From: Pontibacter ramchanderi
GTDB lineage: Bacteria; Bacteroidota; Bacteroidia; Cytophagales; Hymenobacteraceae
DNA length: 64,000 nt
Assembly: GCF_002846395.1 (NCBI RefSeq)
Contig: NZ_PJMU01000003.1
Coordinates: 868,001-932,000, forward strand
Reading direction: 5' to 3'
Shown: piece by piece, positions 1 to 8,840 of the stretch
Layout of the letters: the number at the start of each line of letters is the position of its first letter
Position numbering within the stretch: the first letter of the stretch is position 1
Translations under genes and position numbers: made by a program
Notes under the pieces: generated by a model
The model's database searches: none
What the model saw: the letters and a program-made list of their open reading frames with translations, nothing else
What the model was told of the DNA's origin: nothing

Positions 1-80
1 CCCCGCGACGTGATGTAGGATATACCGATCAAGACAGCGAAATAGCCGATCAGGAAGGATAATAGAACGATTGGAGACAT
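1..80 (-). CDS. sodium:solute symporter, N-terminal fragment (runs off the left edge)
   Basis: Reading leftward from an ATG at 80-78 gives about 26 residues beginning MSPIVLLSFLIGYF and ending in SYITSRG. This is the usual first membrane helix of Bacteroidota sodium:solute symporters (SSS family). The rest lies outside the window. Its position downstream of murQ fits a MurNAc or amino-sugar importer, but that substrate is inferred from context only. A repeat-bearing gap of 729 bp separates it from murQ. Confidence 0.6.
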   Translation of the reverse strand, partial: MSPIVLLSFLIGYFAVLIGISYITSR

Positions 81-349
81 AATGAATATTAATTGACCTT
101 TGTCGGAAGAAAGTGCATAAGCCCTGCGCCTATACCTCCTGCTACCGCATAGGTATGTAAGTTACTAAGTTTTGCCGACATGGTAGCCATGTTGGCGCAT
201 TTCAAGAGTTACTTCTGGTTGTCTAGTACCCTGTGCACGCATTTTGGAGCGCCCCAGCTTTCAGGTGGAATCTGGTTCTACTAATTTCCAGGTAAAGGCG
301 CTGTTGCTGTAGATTGTGTTTTCCTATCCCGGGTCCAACTACCCTAAAC

Positions 350-682
350 CCCTCTTTGTCTTTTGTAGAGGCCCCCCACCCCCAAGCGGGGAGACTGCTA
401 CTGCCTTTTCAATGTAAAGGCACTGTAGTTCCAGCCACAAACCCTGCAAACCACTGCCACGCGTTGAAAGACTAACTTGCCCCGGAAGCTATGGAACAGA
501 TCACATTGGCCAGGTCCACTTTACGACACTCCACTGTTGGGGGTGAAGGCCCACCCTGTCGAGAGCGTTCAGCGAGTGGGGGTAGGAGCCCTCGATTTGT
601 GTCAAGACAAAAAGAAGGTGCCCGCCGCACAGGCGAAGCTATAAAACAAAACAGCTTAAGGTATAGATCAGCAGCAGCTATA
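350..682 (+). repeat. dispersed repeat, copy A (inverted partner at 22800-23128)
   Basis: About 330 bp here match the reverse complement of 22800-23128. The best-conserved part, roughly 455-672 against 22816-23034, looks 85-90% identical by eye, including a long exact block around ACACTCCACTGTTGGGGGTG and another around AAGAAGGTGCCCGCCGCACA. Small indels between the copies shift every reading frame, so the repeat is most likely non-coding. It fills most of the gap between murQ and the symporter fragment. No terminal inverted repeats or transposase are visible. Confidence 0.8.
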
Positions 683-809
683 CTCAGCCAACAACAACCG
701 CTACTCCAGCCCCCCAGCAGCCGGAGGCCGCCATATTCCTTACACTCGGACGCGAGCGAGGGCGAAAGCCAAGTTACACAGACAAGGGCGAAGGAACATC
801 AAAAGTCCC

Positions 810-1622
810 CTACTTCGATACAAACACACTCGCAACCGCTTTCCGCACACTGCCATGCTTCTCCAGTAAGGCAGAAGCCGTGGCTTCATCAGCCCCTGTC
901 TCAGCCATGACCATGCGCACACCGCGGTGGTATAACTTGTGGTTCGTCAGCTGCATGTCCACCATCTTGTTCCCTCGCACACGACCAAGCTGGATCATCA
1001 CGGTTGTGCTGAGCATGTTGAGCACCAGTTTCTGGGCGGTACCGGCTTTCATACGCGTGCTGCCTGTCACAAACTCCGGGCCTACCACCACTTCTACCGG
1101 ATACTGCGCCTCGGCTGCCACCGGGCTGCCGGTGTTGCATACAATACAGCCTGTTGCCAGGCCATACTCGTTTGCCATGCGCAGACCGCCAATAACATAA
1201 GGCGTTGTGCCAGAAGCTGCTATACCTACGATCACATCATGCTCGTCCAGGCCGTACTCTTTCAGGTCTTCCCAGGCCTGCTCCATGTCGTCTTCGGCAA
1301 ATTCCACCGCTTTGCGGATGGCTGTGTCACCGCCCGCGATCAAACCCACTACCATGTCAAACGGCACACCAAAGGTCGGTGGGCACTCCGAGGCATCCAC
1401 CACGCCCAGACGTCCGCTGGTACCGGCGCCGATGTAGAACAGGCGGCCACCTTTTTTCATGCGATCGGCCACCACCTCGGCCAGTTTTTCTATTTGTGGC
1501 AACGATTTTTCCACGGCCAGGGGTACTGTTTTGTCTTCACGGTTGATGTTCTCCAACACTTCCCTCACCGACATCTTCTCCAGATTGTTATAGTTCGAGT
1601 CTTTCTCGGTCGTAATTTCCAT
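810..1622 (-). CDS. murQ: N-acetylmuramic acid 6-phosphate etherase MurQ
   Basis: A cytoplasmic SIS-domain enzyme of 270 residues that cleaves the D-lactyl ether of MurNAc-6-phosphate to give GlcNAc-6-phosphate and lactate, the committed step of MurNAc recycling. The family phosphosugar motif GAGTSGRLGVVDASECPP lies near residues 65-82, and the GCKR-family signature GPEFVTGSTRMKAG is present in the second half. Length is slightly shorter than E. coli MurQ (298). The start is the ATG at 1622. It heads toward the symporter fragment and sits 53 bp downstream of the phosphoesterase gene. The amidase, NamZ and symporter around it fit a peptidoglycan-derived MurNAc pathway. Confidence 0.95.
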   Translation of the reverse strand: MEITTEKDSNYNNLEKMSVREVLENINREDKTVPLAVEKSLPQIEKLAEVVADRMKKGGRLFYIGAGTSGRLGVVDASECPPTFGVPFDMVVGLIAGGDTAIRKAVEFAEDDMEQAWEDLKEYGLDEHDVIVGIAASGTTPYVIGGLRMANEYGLATGCIVCNTGSPVAAEAQYPVEVVVGPEFVTGSTRMKAGTAQKLVLNMLSTTVMIQLGRVRGNKMVDMQLTNHKLYHRGVRMVMAETGADEATASALLEKHGSVRKAVASVFVSK

Positions 1623-1675
1623 TTTGTGTAATTATAATTCCTTCTTAATCAATCGCTCTACCTGTGGGCTATACC

Positions 1676-3538
1676 TTATTTGGCAGGCTCATACTCCAGG
1701 CACGCGATTTTCCCATCCATTGTGCTCACCACCACCCTGTTTTTGCCCATCGGCATTACCGGGTTCATGAGGCTGTTTGAACTTTTGTATTTCCAAAGTA
1801 CCTCGCCGCTCTGTCGGGCCAGCGCGCTGACCATACCCGAGTGCGAAGGCACAAACACGACATTGTTACTTTCGATAATAGCTGAGGGTGCCAGCTCGTA
1901 AGGCAGCTGCAGGGGCGATTTCCAGTCCACCTGCAAGTTGTTGGCCGATGTGGAGATGCCGTATACCTGACCGTCCATCGTTTTCACATACACCAGCTTA
2001 CCATCGGCTGACATCCCCATCGACTCCCGCATGCGGCCATCTTTCATTTGCTCACGCCAGATCACTTCGCCAGTGTTAGCATCCAGGGAGGTCATAAAGC
2101 GGTCGGGTGCTACGATAAAGATGCGACCATTAACGGCTACCGGGTAGCAGGCGGCCGGGGAGAACATGCGGTTGCTGGAGCCGTTGCTCCACTTCCAGGC
2201 CAGCTGCCCTGTTTTGGCATCGAGGGCGTAAAATTCGTTGCCCCAGCTCCCGAAATACACTTTACCCTGGTAAAGCAAAGGCTTGGTCACTACAAAGTTA
2301 TTCACCTGGTCGAAATCCCAGCGCAGTTTGCCGCTTTTCAGATCAAGCGCCCGGAAGTGTCCGTCCGAAGCGCCAATATAAACCACACCTTTTTCAATAA
2401 GCGGTGAGCCTAGAACAGGTCGGTTGGCGGTGTACTTCCATACCAGCTTGCCATTAGCTGCAGACAGTCCATAGATGTTGTTGTCGGAGGAGCCCACTAC
2501 CACAATACCGTTAGCTACGGCCGGCGTGGAGTATATCTTGCCCTGGGTGCGGAAAGTCCATTTACGTTTACCAGTATTCTGGTCCAAGGCGTATACCTGG
2601 CCGGTAGTGTTGGTGGCAATCACCAGGTTTTTGTGAAGTGCGGTTCCTGCGCCTACATCGCTGTCGTCCTGGTATTCCCAGAGCAGCTTTACGTTCGGGT
2701 ACAGTTTGTTCACCGCAAAAGACGGCCGGTGGTGCCTGGTCGGGTCATTGGCGAAATCATGTTTCACGAGCGGCACTTCCAGCCATTTCGGCAGTGTCTC
2801 TATACCTGGCCTACGTTGCTCAAAGCTGGCCATGCCCTCAGCAAATGTCACAATGTTATACCCGCCAACTGGTTCTTTGGCGCGCAGGTTAGAGCGGCCC
2901 ATCACGGCAGGTATACCGTCGTAGCTAAATTTGCGGTTGCCGTGTCCATGGCCGTGCAGAATGAGTTGGGTATTGCGGGCGCGCAGCCGGTCAGTTACGT
3001 CGTACCAGTTGTTGAGCGAAGAATCCTGCGGGTAGTGGTTCAGGAATATCACCGGCATGTCTGGGTCGGGCAAGTGGTTTAGCACCGAGTCGAGCCACAC
3101 AATGTTTTCGCGTGGAATCTGGCCGGGGCCCATGCGCATGTTCGGTCCTGAGCCAGTTCCGGCAAAGAGGTAGCCTTTGTGGGTAAAGGCGAACGTCTCC
3201 GCCCCGAAAACAACCCGAAAGCTGTTGCTGCCGCTCTCCGACCAATTGGAGTCGTGGTTGCCAGGCAGAATGTACCAAGGTTTTTTGATCGTATCGAAGA
3301 TTTGCCTGGCCAGCTTGAGCTCCTCGTCAGAACCGAATTCCGTGATGTCGCCCGTGATGACCACAAACTCAAGGTTGGGATTGTCGTTGATATCGGCGAT
3401 GGTACGCTCGAGGTCTTCCTGTGCAGTGGGATTTCCGATGTGGGTATCGGATACGAAGGCAAATTGGAATGATTGCGCCAGGCAAAAGCTGGAAACCAGC
3501 ATTAGAGCGATAAACGCTACATACCTTTTTATTTTCAT
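1676..3538 (-). CDS. calcineurin-like phosphoesterase fused to a PQQ-type beta-propeller
   Basis: Exported protein of about 620 residues. I start it at the ATG at 3538, because the signal peptide MKIKRYVAFIALMLVSS...LAQ begins there; an in-frame ATG 8 codons upstream only adds FYQYLES before it. Residues 25-260 carry metallophosphoesterase motifs: DTH (D31, H33), GDITEFG, GNHDSNW, NHYP and HGHGHGN, so both metal sites look intact. Residues 290-620 are a PQQ/WD-like propeller with repeated units of the type VYALDQNTGKRKW. The substrate is unknown. Location between murQ and the amidase suggests periplasmic work on cell-wall or glycan phosphates; that is inference. Confidence 0.85.
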   Translation of the reverse strand: MKIKRYVAFIALMLVSSFCLAQSFQFAFVSDTHIGNPTAQEDLERTIADINDNPNLEFVVITGDITEFGSDEELKLARQIFDTIKKPWYILPGNHDSNWSESGSNSFRVVFGAETFAFTHKGYLFAGTGSGPNMRMGPGQIPRENIVWLDSVLNHLPDPDMPVIFLNHYPQDSSLNNWYDVTDRLRARNTQLILHGHGHGNRKFSYDGIPAVMGRSNLRAKEPVGGYNIVTFAEGMASFEQRRPGIETLPKWLEVPLVKHDFANDPTRHHRPSFAVNKLYPNVKLLWEYQDDSDVGAGTALHKNLVIATNTTGQVYALDQNTGKRKWTFRTQGKIYSTPAVANGIVVVGSSDNNIYGLSAANGKLVWKYTANRPVLGSPLIEKGVVYIGASDGHFRALDLKSGKLRWDFDQVNNFVVTKPLLYQGKVYFGSWGNEFYALDAKTGQLAWKWSNGSSNRMFSPAACYPVAVNGRIFIVAPDRFMTSLDANTGEVIWREQMKDGRMRESMGMSADGKLVYVKTMDGQVYGISTSANNLQVDWKSPLQLPYELAPSAIIESNNVVFVPSHSGMVSALARQSGEVLWKYKSSNSLMNPVMPMGKNRVVVSTMDGKIACLEYEPAK

Positions 3539-3833
3539 TGATTCAAGGTATTGATAAAACAAAAGGACCCAGCCATAAAAACCAAAAATGTACCCATCCT
3601 GCTCATGCAGCTTTTGTTTGGAGAACTAGCGCAGAAAACCGCACAAAAGCGCACGAGCAAAACGAATACTGTCCCTTTATTTAGGTTAAAAATAGAAAGC
3701 ATATTTCATTAGTCCAAATTTTTAAGCATGTTTTTTTCTCAAATCAGCAAAAAAGCGCAATAATAGCCGTTTTGCGAATCCTAACCAACTCCTATACCTG
3801 CAGAAACATGCAGCAAATTTCTGGCGGGAATCT

Positions 3834-4451
3834 TTACTTTCTGCTAACGAGTTGCCTGAAGCGCGGCAGCTCTGCGTACAGGCTAGCCCCTGGGCAAGAG
3901 GTCTGCGCAAAATCTTTGTGTGCACCCAGGCTGTCGGCAGGTATAGCAAAGCGTCTCGCCAGGGCTGGCACCAGTATTTCAAGCGTCTTCATCTGGGCCT
4001 CGGTAATAGCCTCCTTCTCAAAATTACCTTCCACCACTACCAGCAAGTGCCCGGCCGGGTCGTAACTCGTATTGGAGTCGCCGGCGTAATTCAGGTCGCG
4101 CGCCTCGCCTACTGCTCCATGCACATCCACATACAGGTGATAAGGCACATCGGCCCAGGCGGGCTTCATGCGGCCATCTGCTAAAGGGCTTTCCTCTTGC
4201 GAGAACTTCTGCAGGCTGCGCAGCTTATCCGCCAGGCTGCGGTCAAACAGTTGCGGCACACCGGTGTGGTGTATTGTCAGACGGGTGAGTTGGTGCGGAC
4301 GCATCGGCAGCACTGGTTCCCTGGCCCCCCACTCCTCCCGCGTCAGGTAGGTTATACCTTCCGGAATCAGCGGGGCATCGGAGGTGGCAGCTGGTTTTTG
4401 GCAGCTGATAAATCCAGCCAGGGCAAACACCATTATAAGTATCTTTTTCAT
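3834..4451 (-). CDS. N-acetylmuramoyl-L-alanine amidase, Amidase_2/PGRP type, lipoprotein
   Basis: A 205-residue zinc amidase that removes the stem peptide from MurNAc. The N-terminus has a lipoprotein signal ending FISC, so the enzyme is probably membrane-anchored in the envelope. Zinc ligands typical of the family are visible: His in TIHHTG, His in AHKDF and Cys in SCPG; the YHLYVDVHG segment is the usual core strand. The gene lies between the phosphoesterase and the GH9/deacetylase frames, all minus strand. Together with NamZ it would convert peptidoglycan strands to free MurNAc and GlcNAc. The start is the ATG at 4451. Confidence 0.9.
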   Translation of the reverse strand: MKKILIMVFALAGFISCQKPAATSDAPLIPEGITYLTREEWGAREPVLPMRPHQLTRLTIHHTGVPQLFDRSLADKLRSLQKFSQEESPLADGRMKPAWADVPYHLYVDVHGAVGEARDLNYAGDSNTSYDPAGHLLVVVEGNFEKEAITEAQMKTLEILVPALARRFAIPADSLGAHKDFAQTSCPGASLYAELPRFRQLVSRK

Positions 4452-4496
4452 GCAATAGCTATTGTTCGTCTAAGCGCAGGTATAGCGCTGTTATTT

Positions 4497-5231
4497 CTAG
4501 TGTCCCAGCAATTCATCCAGCCTTACAAACTCGTAGCCTTTCTCTTCCAACCTCGAGAGCAGCTCATCCAGCCGGTTATAAAACTTATCCTTTCGCCTCG
4601 AATCGGTGCCGATGTGCAACAGTAGCATAAACCCATTGAGCCCGTTCTGATCCTTCGCTTCGTAAGCCAAAATGGACTGCATCACTGTCTCGGAGTCCAC
4701 GTAGCGGTTGCCCATTTCGGGGTAGGTATAGTCGGCGGCCGAGCGGGTACCGGGCGTAAAGTTCACCAGTTGCAAGCCCTCCGCCTTGGTCCAGTTGGCG
4801 ATGCTGCGGTTGTACCATTCGTAAGGCGGCAGAAAGTAAGGCGCTTGCGACTTCTTCACACCAAAGCCTTCCATGCGCCGGTAATTCTTCCGAAGGTCCT
4901 TGCTGAACTGCTGCTGCGTTACCAGCAGGCTGTCGCGTTTTGTCCAGTCGCAGTACAGCAGGTGCTCGTCGGAATGCGCGCCCAGGTAGTGTCCGCCTTT
5001 GTTCAAACCCTGGATCAAGGACTTAAAAGCCGGATTCCTGTAGAAATTGCCGGTCAGCAAGAAGGAGGCTTTCGCCTGGTGCTTCTGCAGCGTCTGGCTG
5101 ATCTCTTTTCCTCCGTCCGCAAATTCATCGCCGGTAAAGATCAGTGCGATCTGCCGTATGGTCGTGTCGCCCCGGATGATGGCGCCGTAGCGATCTACGA
5201 TTACTTTTTTACCGGCCTCCCCTCCCGTGAG
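4497..5231 (-). CDS. polysaccharide deacetylase (NodB) domain, -1 frame continuation of the GH9 gene
   Basis: An open frame limited upstream by a stop at 5232-5234 encodes a NodB-like domain but has no ATG near its beginning; the first usable start is TTG at 5060, which falls inside the domain. The segment from about 5204 (KKVIVDRYGAIIRGD) reads as an uninterrupted C-terminal extension of the GH9 protein in the -1 frame. From memory, Bacteroidota GH9 proteins are often fused to such a domain. HSDEH keeps the metal-binding HxxxH pattern and PPYEWYN matches motif 3, but motif 1 is IFTGDEF rather than the usual TFDDG, so activity is uncertain. It is either the end of a GH9-deacetylase protein made by frameshifting, or half of a gene broken by an indel. 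Confidence 0.75.
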   Translation of the reverse strand, partial: LTGGEAGKKVIVDRYGAIIRGDTTIRQIALIFTGDEFADGGKEISQTLQKHQAKASFLLTGNFYRNPAFKSLIQGLNKGGHYLGAHSDEHLLYCDWTKRDSLLVTQQQFSKDLRKNYRRMEGFGVKKSQAPYFLPPYEWYNRSIANWTKAEGLQLVNFTPGTRSAADYTYPEMGNRYVDSETVMQSILAYEAKDQNGLNGFMLLLHIGTDSRRKDKFYNRLDELLSRLEEKGYEFVRLDELLGH

Positions 5232-7057
5232 CTATATTCTTTGGAGGCTAGCAGGTAAATCAGCGAAGCAGTTCCGTCCATGGTTGGCTCGTTGGTGCTG
5301 TAGTCGCCGAAATCGTCGTGGTACACGGCCAGTTTAGACTGGAACTCGGCATAGGCGTCCTCGTTGTAGAGCTTCAGGTGCTGCAGGTTGCTGAAGATGC
5401 TGCCATATACCGGTCCGTCCACTAACCCGCCATCAATCGGGTACTTGTTCAGACGGGTGAAGGCTGAGTGCGGATCGATCGGGGTGTCGCCGTGAGCAGG
5501 TAAGCCGTACACCATGCTGGTACCCCAGGGGTTCACGCCAAATAGCCAGTCAAAGTTAGCCTGCTCCAGTTCCGCGTAAGTCTGGTCGACGGACAGCTGC
5601 CGGTATAGAAAGCTTTGGATGGCAAACGAGGTTGTCAGGTTGTTGGAGCACCAGATAAATGGCACGCCGCGGTAAAAGGCGTTCTTCTTTGCCTTGGCGT
5701 ATACCTTTTCTATACCTTCTTTGTAGAAACCGATCAGCTCTGTCTTTGTCTTCTCATCCGACTTCTTGGCCAGCTCAAAGTGCCCGAAATTGTGAAACGG
5801 ATACCACTGGTAGTGACGGGCCGTATCAGCCCCCATCCAAGGTGTTACCTTTTCCTGAAGTCCGTAAGCATAGGCCTGCTTAAAAAATTCCTGCTTGCCA
5901 GTGAGCTGATAAAGAGCCGCGGCGCCCAGCTGCATGTCGTCTACCCAGTTGTCTTCCTCATAGAAATAAGGCGCCCGGTTGGGTGCGGTCTGGGCTACAC
6001 CCGGCTTAGCAAGTCCGAGTTTGTAGGCCGACTGTGCTTTCTGACCAAACAAATTAGACAAGTTCTGGTCTTTGGAGCTATAGATTTGAGCGGCCAAACC
6101 AAAGGCACTGGTAAACTTCCCGGCAATAGAGGCTACGCCGGTCGCCCGATTCTGGTACTTGCCCAGGCCCTGCGGCTCCCCGGAGGCAAAGTACACCGGG
6201 CGCGGACCACCGCCCCCCATACCATAGTCTACCGGGTCATTTGTGGGCAGGCGCATCCCCTGGTGATCACGGTCGTCGGCCAGTTGGTTAAACAGCCAGT
6301 CTTCGCGAGGGTGCATTTTCAGGAGCCAGTCCAGTCCCCATTTCGCCTCGTCGAGCACATCGGCCACCCCGTTGGTGCCTTCCAGACCATTGGCCTGGTG
6401 CTTGTCGGTGAACACCCCCGGGAAGTCGCGGTAGGCGGCCAGCAGGTGATAAGTAGCGTTGGCCGAGGTGGTGGCATACTGCAGGTAGTCGGAGGCGTCG
6501 TGCCAGCCACCCGACACATCAATGATCGTGCTGTCGGGCATGGGACCATACATGGTATAGCCGTCGTGGGTATGGCAGGAGTCTTTCAGGTAGGGATTGA
6601 AACCGCTGCGTTGCTGGCGCATGTAGCGCAGGGCAAAATCCGCAGTGCCTTGGTATACGTCTGCGTCGATCCGGAACTCCGGCGATTTGGCAGCTCCGGC
6701 CTGCAGGTAGTAGGTACCTGGTTTTCTGAAGGCCGTAAAATTGAGCCGGTACGACTCTTCAAAAGGACCATAGGCGCCAAAGGCATCACCCGCCTTGCCT
6801 TTGTACACCACTTTACCAGTAGCCGCATCAACAAGCTCAAAACGCTTCAGCTTCACTTTCGCCTTGCTCCCCCAAACGGCTACTTTTATACCTGTGGGGG
6901 TATAGCCTAGTTGGTTGATGCGAATCCAGGCTCCTCCTTTGGCCGCTATACCTGTTTCCTCAAAATCAGGCGTGGCCTTGTTTGAAAAAGCAATGGCATT
7001 GGCCGTCACAATCAGGGCAGCCAGCACCAGGGCGAGTAATGTCTTCTTACGGTTCAT
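5201..7057 (-). CDS. glycoside hydrolase family 9 protein (Ig-like domain plus GH9)
   Basis: Exported 618-residue enzyme with a signal peptide at 1-22, a cellulase-type N-terminal Ig-like domain at about 45-125 and a GH9 (alpha/alpha)6 barrel to the C-terminus. Catalytic signatures are visible: GGWHDASDYLQY holds the GH9 Asp pair, HSAFTR the conserved His loop, and YSTNEPTMDGTA the general-acid Glu. GH9 includes endoglucanases and also exo-beta-glucosaminidases. Next to a deacetylase domain and peptidoglycan genes, a role on N-acetylglucosamine-containing chains after deacetylation is attractive but inferred. The reading frame ends at TAA 5203-5201, exactly at a slippery A-run, so the natural product may be a longer fusion. 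Confidence 0.88.
   Translation of the reverse strand: MNRKKTLLALVLAALIVTANAIAFSNKATPDFEETGIAAKGGAWIRINQLGYTPTGIKVAVWGSKAKVKLKRFELVDAATGKVVYKGKAGDAFGAYGPFEESYRLNFTAFRKPGTYYLQAGAAKSPEFRIDADVYQGTADFALRYMRQQRSGFNPYLKDSCHTHDGYTMYGPMPDSTIIDVSGGWHDASDYLQYATTSANATYHLLAAYRDFPGVFTDKHQANGLEGTNGVADVLDEAKWGLDWLLKMHPREDWLFNQLADDRDHQGMRLPTNDPVDYGMGGGGPRPVYFASGEPQGLGKYQNRATGVASIAGKFTSAFGLAAQIYSSKDQNLSNLFGQKAQSAYKLGLAKPGVAQTAPNRAPYFYEEDNWVDDMQLGAAALYQLTGKQEFFKQAYAYGLQEKVTPWMGADTARHYQWYPFHNFGHFELAKKSDEKTKTELIGFYKEGIEKVYAKAKKNAFYRGVPFIWCSNNLTTSFAIQSFLYRQLSVDQTYAELEQANFDWLFGVNPWGTSMVYGLPAHGDTPIDPHSAFTRLNKYPIDGGLVDGPVYGSIFSNLQHLKLYNEDAYAEFQSKLAVYHDDFGDYSTNEPTMDGTASLIYLLASKEYSSREGRPVKK
5204..5224 (-). promoter_or_regulatory. 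candidate -1 ribosomal frameshift site joining GH9 to the deacetylase domain
   Basis: On the minus strand the last GH9 codons are GTA AAA AAG followed by TAA. The heptamer A AAA AAG at 5210-5204 has the classic X XXY YYZ phasing in the GH9 frame and directly precedes the GH9 stop. Slipping by -1 gives GTA AAA AAA GTA and enters the deacetylase frame without interruption. A purine stretch, GGGAGGGGAGG, lies about 5 nt upstream, and CGTAG-ATCG-CTACG just downstream can form a 5-bp stem. Loss of one A from a seven-A run, as a mutation or sequencing error, would look the same. Confidence 0.5.
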
Positions 7058-7095
7058 GTCTCAGCAGATTTTGTTTTCTTTCAGCGGCCCTCTAC

Positions 7096-8637
7096 CTATC
7101 GCACCTTCTTCAGGTATACGTTAGACGGATTGCTTTCATTCTTGAGCCTGTCGATGGAGGTTACCACATATTTATAGGTCTTCCCTCTTTCGGCAGTCTC
7201 GTCGTAGAAGCCCAGCTCATAATCGTTGAACTGAATGTGACGAATGTTGCGTGCCTGCTCCAGGTTGATCGGCTCCTTCTCGTCGAAGCGGTATACCACA
7301 AATCCATACACATCTGCCTCCTGATCCGGGTAGTCCCATCTGATCACGGCTTTGCGCAGCCTCGGGAATAAGAGCAGGAATTTGTCTTCGCGCAGGTTAG
7401 CCGGCTTGGCGGGCTTAGCCATACCGAGCCAAGGCATTACCGGCGGCAGGGCCGGGTAGCGGTACAGGTCATGCTGGAGCGAGTCGCGGAAGCCGGCCAG
7501 GTTGTTGGTCAGGGAGCGGGAGCTGAAATACACGCTGCCCTGTACACGCGGGTTGTCGCGCAGGTAGCGCACCTGGTTGGGCAGTTGCTGCGGATCGCGC
7601 CAGCCATCGCGGTCTTCCATGGCCCGGTAAGCGCCCTGGCCGATGTACACATGCTTGCCATAGGCGTTGGCGGCCCACCAGTCCAGCAGCTTTTCATAAG
7701 GGGCCGGGGTATAGCCGAAAGCGAAGTAAAGCTGTGGGTTGATATAGTCGATCCAGCCTTCCTGCACCCACTTGCGGGCATCGGCATACAGGGCGCTATA
7801 CCCTGACAGGCCATTGCTCTCCGACCCTGCCGGGTCCTGCGCTTTGTTGCGCCAGATACCGAAAGGGCTGATGCCGAACTTCACGTATTTTTTCTCTTTC
7901 TTGATCGCTTCCGACAGGTCTTTGATCAGCTGGTCCACGTTGTTGCGGCGCCAGTCCTCTATGTTTGTTATGCCCTGCTCATGCAGCATATAGGTGATCG
8001 AGTCAGGCAGGGCGGTCTTGCCCGGGTAGGGGTAAAAGTAGTCGTCGAAGTGAATGCCGTCGATGTCGTAGTTGCGCACCACGTCCATGATCACGTCCAC
8101 CAGGTAATGGCGCACCTCAGGCAGGCCGGGGTTAAAGTATTTTTTATCGCCGTAGGTAAAGAACCAGTCCGGCTGGATGCGGGAGATATGCTCGGAGCTC
8201 ACCAGCGAATCGACGAGGCTGGTGGAGGCCCGGTAAGGATTTATCCAGGCGTGGAGTTCCATACCGCGCTTGTGCGCTTCCTCAATGGCAAACTCCAGCG
8301 GATCGTAAAAGGGCTCGGGCAGGGTGCCTTGCTTGCCGGTCAGGAACATGCTCCACTGCTCGCGGCCTTTGGCATAAAAGGCATCGGCTGATGGGCGCAC
8401 CTGCAGCATCACGGCATTGATACCTGTTTTCTGGTGTGCGTCGAAAATGTCGATGAGCTCCTGCATCTGCTGCTGGGAGTCAACGCCCTGTTTTGGCTTG
8501 GAGGGCCAGTCAATATTCTGCACGGTGGCAATCCACACACCTCTGAATTCTCGCTTGGGAGGATGTTTGGATACCTGGGCAAATAAGCTGATCGAACTGA
8601 GCAGCAGGGTGGCTAAGAGTGTAAAGTTTCTAATCAT
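7096..8637 (-). CDS. glycoside hydrolase-like GHL10 (DUF187) family protein
   Basis: Secreted protein of 513 residues with a signal peptide of about 20 residues ending in LFAQ, then a GHL10 TIM-barrel domain. Family landmarks are FRGVWIATVQNIDWPSKPK near residue 30, WINPYRAS, DGIHFDDYFYPYP with its acidic residues, and GISPFGIWRN. A C-terminal fibronectin-like segment follows from about residue 420. Relatives (YngK type) are found in Bacteroidota cell-wall and glycan loci, but the substrate is not settled. It lies 38 bp upstream of the GH9 gene, so they are probably cotranscribed; a terminator separates it from DUF4397. Confidence 0.88.
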   Translation of the reverse strand: MIRNFTLLATLLLSSISLFAQVSKHPPKREFRGVWIATVQNIDWPSKPKQGVDSQQQMQELIDIFDAHQKTGINAVMLQVRPSADAFYAKGREQWSMFLTGKQGTLPEPFYDPLEFAIEEAHKRGMELHAWINPYRASTSLVDSLVSSEHISRIQPDWFFTYGDKKYFNPGLPEVRHYLVDVIMDVVRNYDIDGIHFDDYFYPYPGKTALPDSITYMLHEQGITNIEDWRRNNVDQLIKDLSEAIKKEKKYVKFGISPFGIWRNKAQDPAGSESNGLSGYSALYADARKWVQEGWIDYINPQLYFAFGYTPAPYEKLLDWWAANAYGKHVYIGQGAYRAMEDRDGWRDPQQLPNQVRYLRDNPRVQGSVYFSSRSLTNNLAGFRDSLQHDLYRYPALPPVMPWLGMAKPAKPANLREDKFLLLFPRLRKAVIRWDYPDQEADVYGFVVYRFDEKEPINLEQARNIRHIQFNDYELGFYDETAERGKTYKYVVTSIDRLKNESNPSNVYLKKVR

Positions 8638-8663
8638 TGTTCCGGTTGGGCATAGGGGTGGCT

Positions 8664-8706
8664 AAAAAAAAGCCCTCCGATAGGTTTAGTAAAGGAGGGG
8701 CTCTTT
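8664..8706 (-). terminator. intrinsic terminator between the SusCD operon and GHL10
   Basis: Read on the minus strand, a GC-rich stem (AGCCCCTCC paired with GGAGGGCT, one bulged base) is followed by eight Ts. It sits between the DUF4397 stop and the GHL10 start and would end the SusC-SusD-DUF4397 transcript, giving the downstream hydrolase genes their own promoter or a read-through supply. Confidence 0.6.
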
Positions 8707-8807
8707 CATGGTCGTAAAACTATTCGTAGGCTAATCTATCACTGTGTAATTTACTATGCAAGTTTGCTTTGAAGAAACAGGCATTACTTTAAAAGCAAGG
8801 GAAAAAT

Positions 8808-8830
8808 CCCGGGGCCAGCGCAGCCCCGGG
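8808..8830 (-). terminator. intrinsic terminator just after the DUF4397 gene
   Basis: A perfect 8-bp stem, CCCGGGGC with GCCCCGGG around a 7-nt loop, is followed on the minus strand by ATTTTTCCC. It lies 11 bp past the DUF4397 stop codon, so the operon appears to have two terminators in series. Confidence 0.65.
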
Positions 8831-8840
8831 TATTACCACC

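Noticed and set aside
491..910. An open frame of 139 codons on the plus strand between the symporter fragment and murQ
   Set aside because: It lies mostly inside repeat copy A. The same region in copy B has a one-base indel that breaks the frame, and its right end overlaps murQ. It is not a supported gene.
5615..6910. A 431-codon open frame antisense to the GH9 gene
   Set aside because: The opposite strand encodes a GH9 enzyme with its catalytic motifs. The antisense frame shows no family features and results from base composition.
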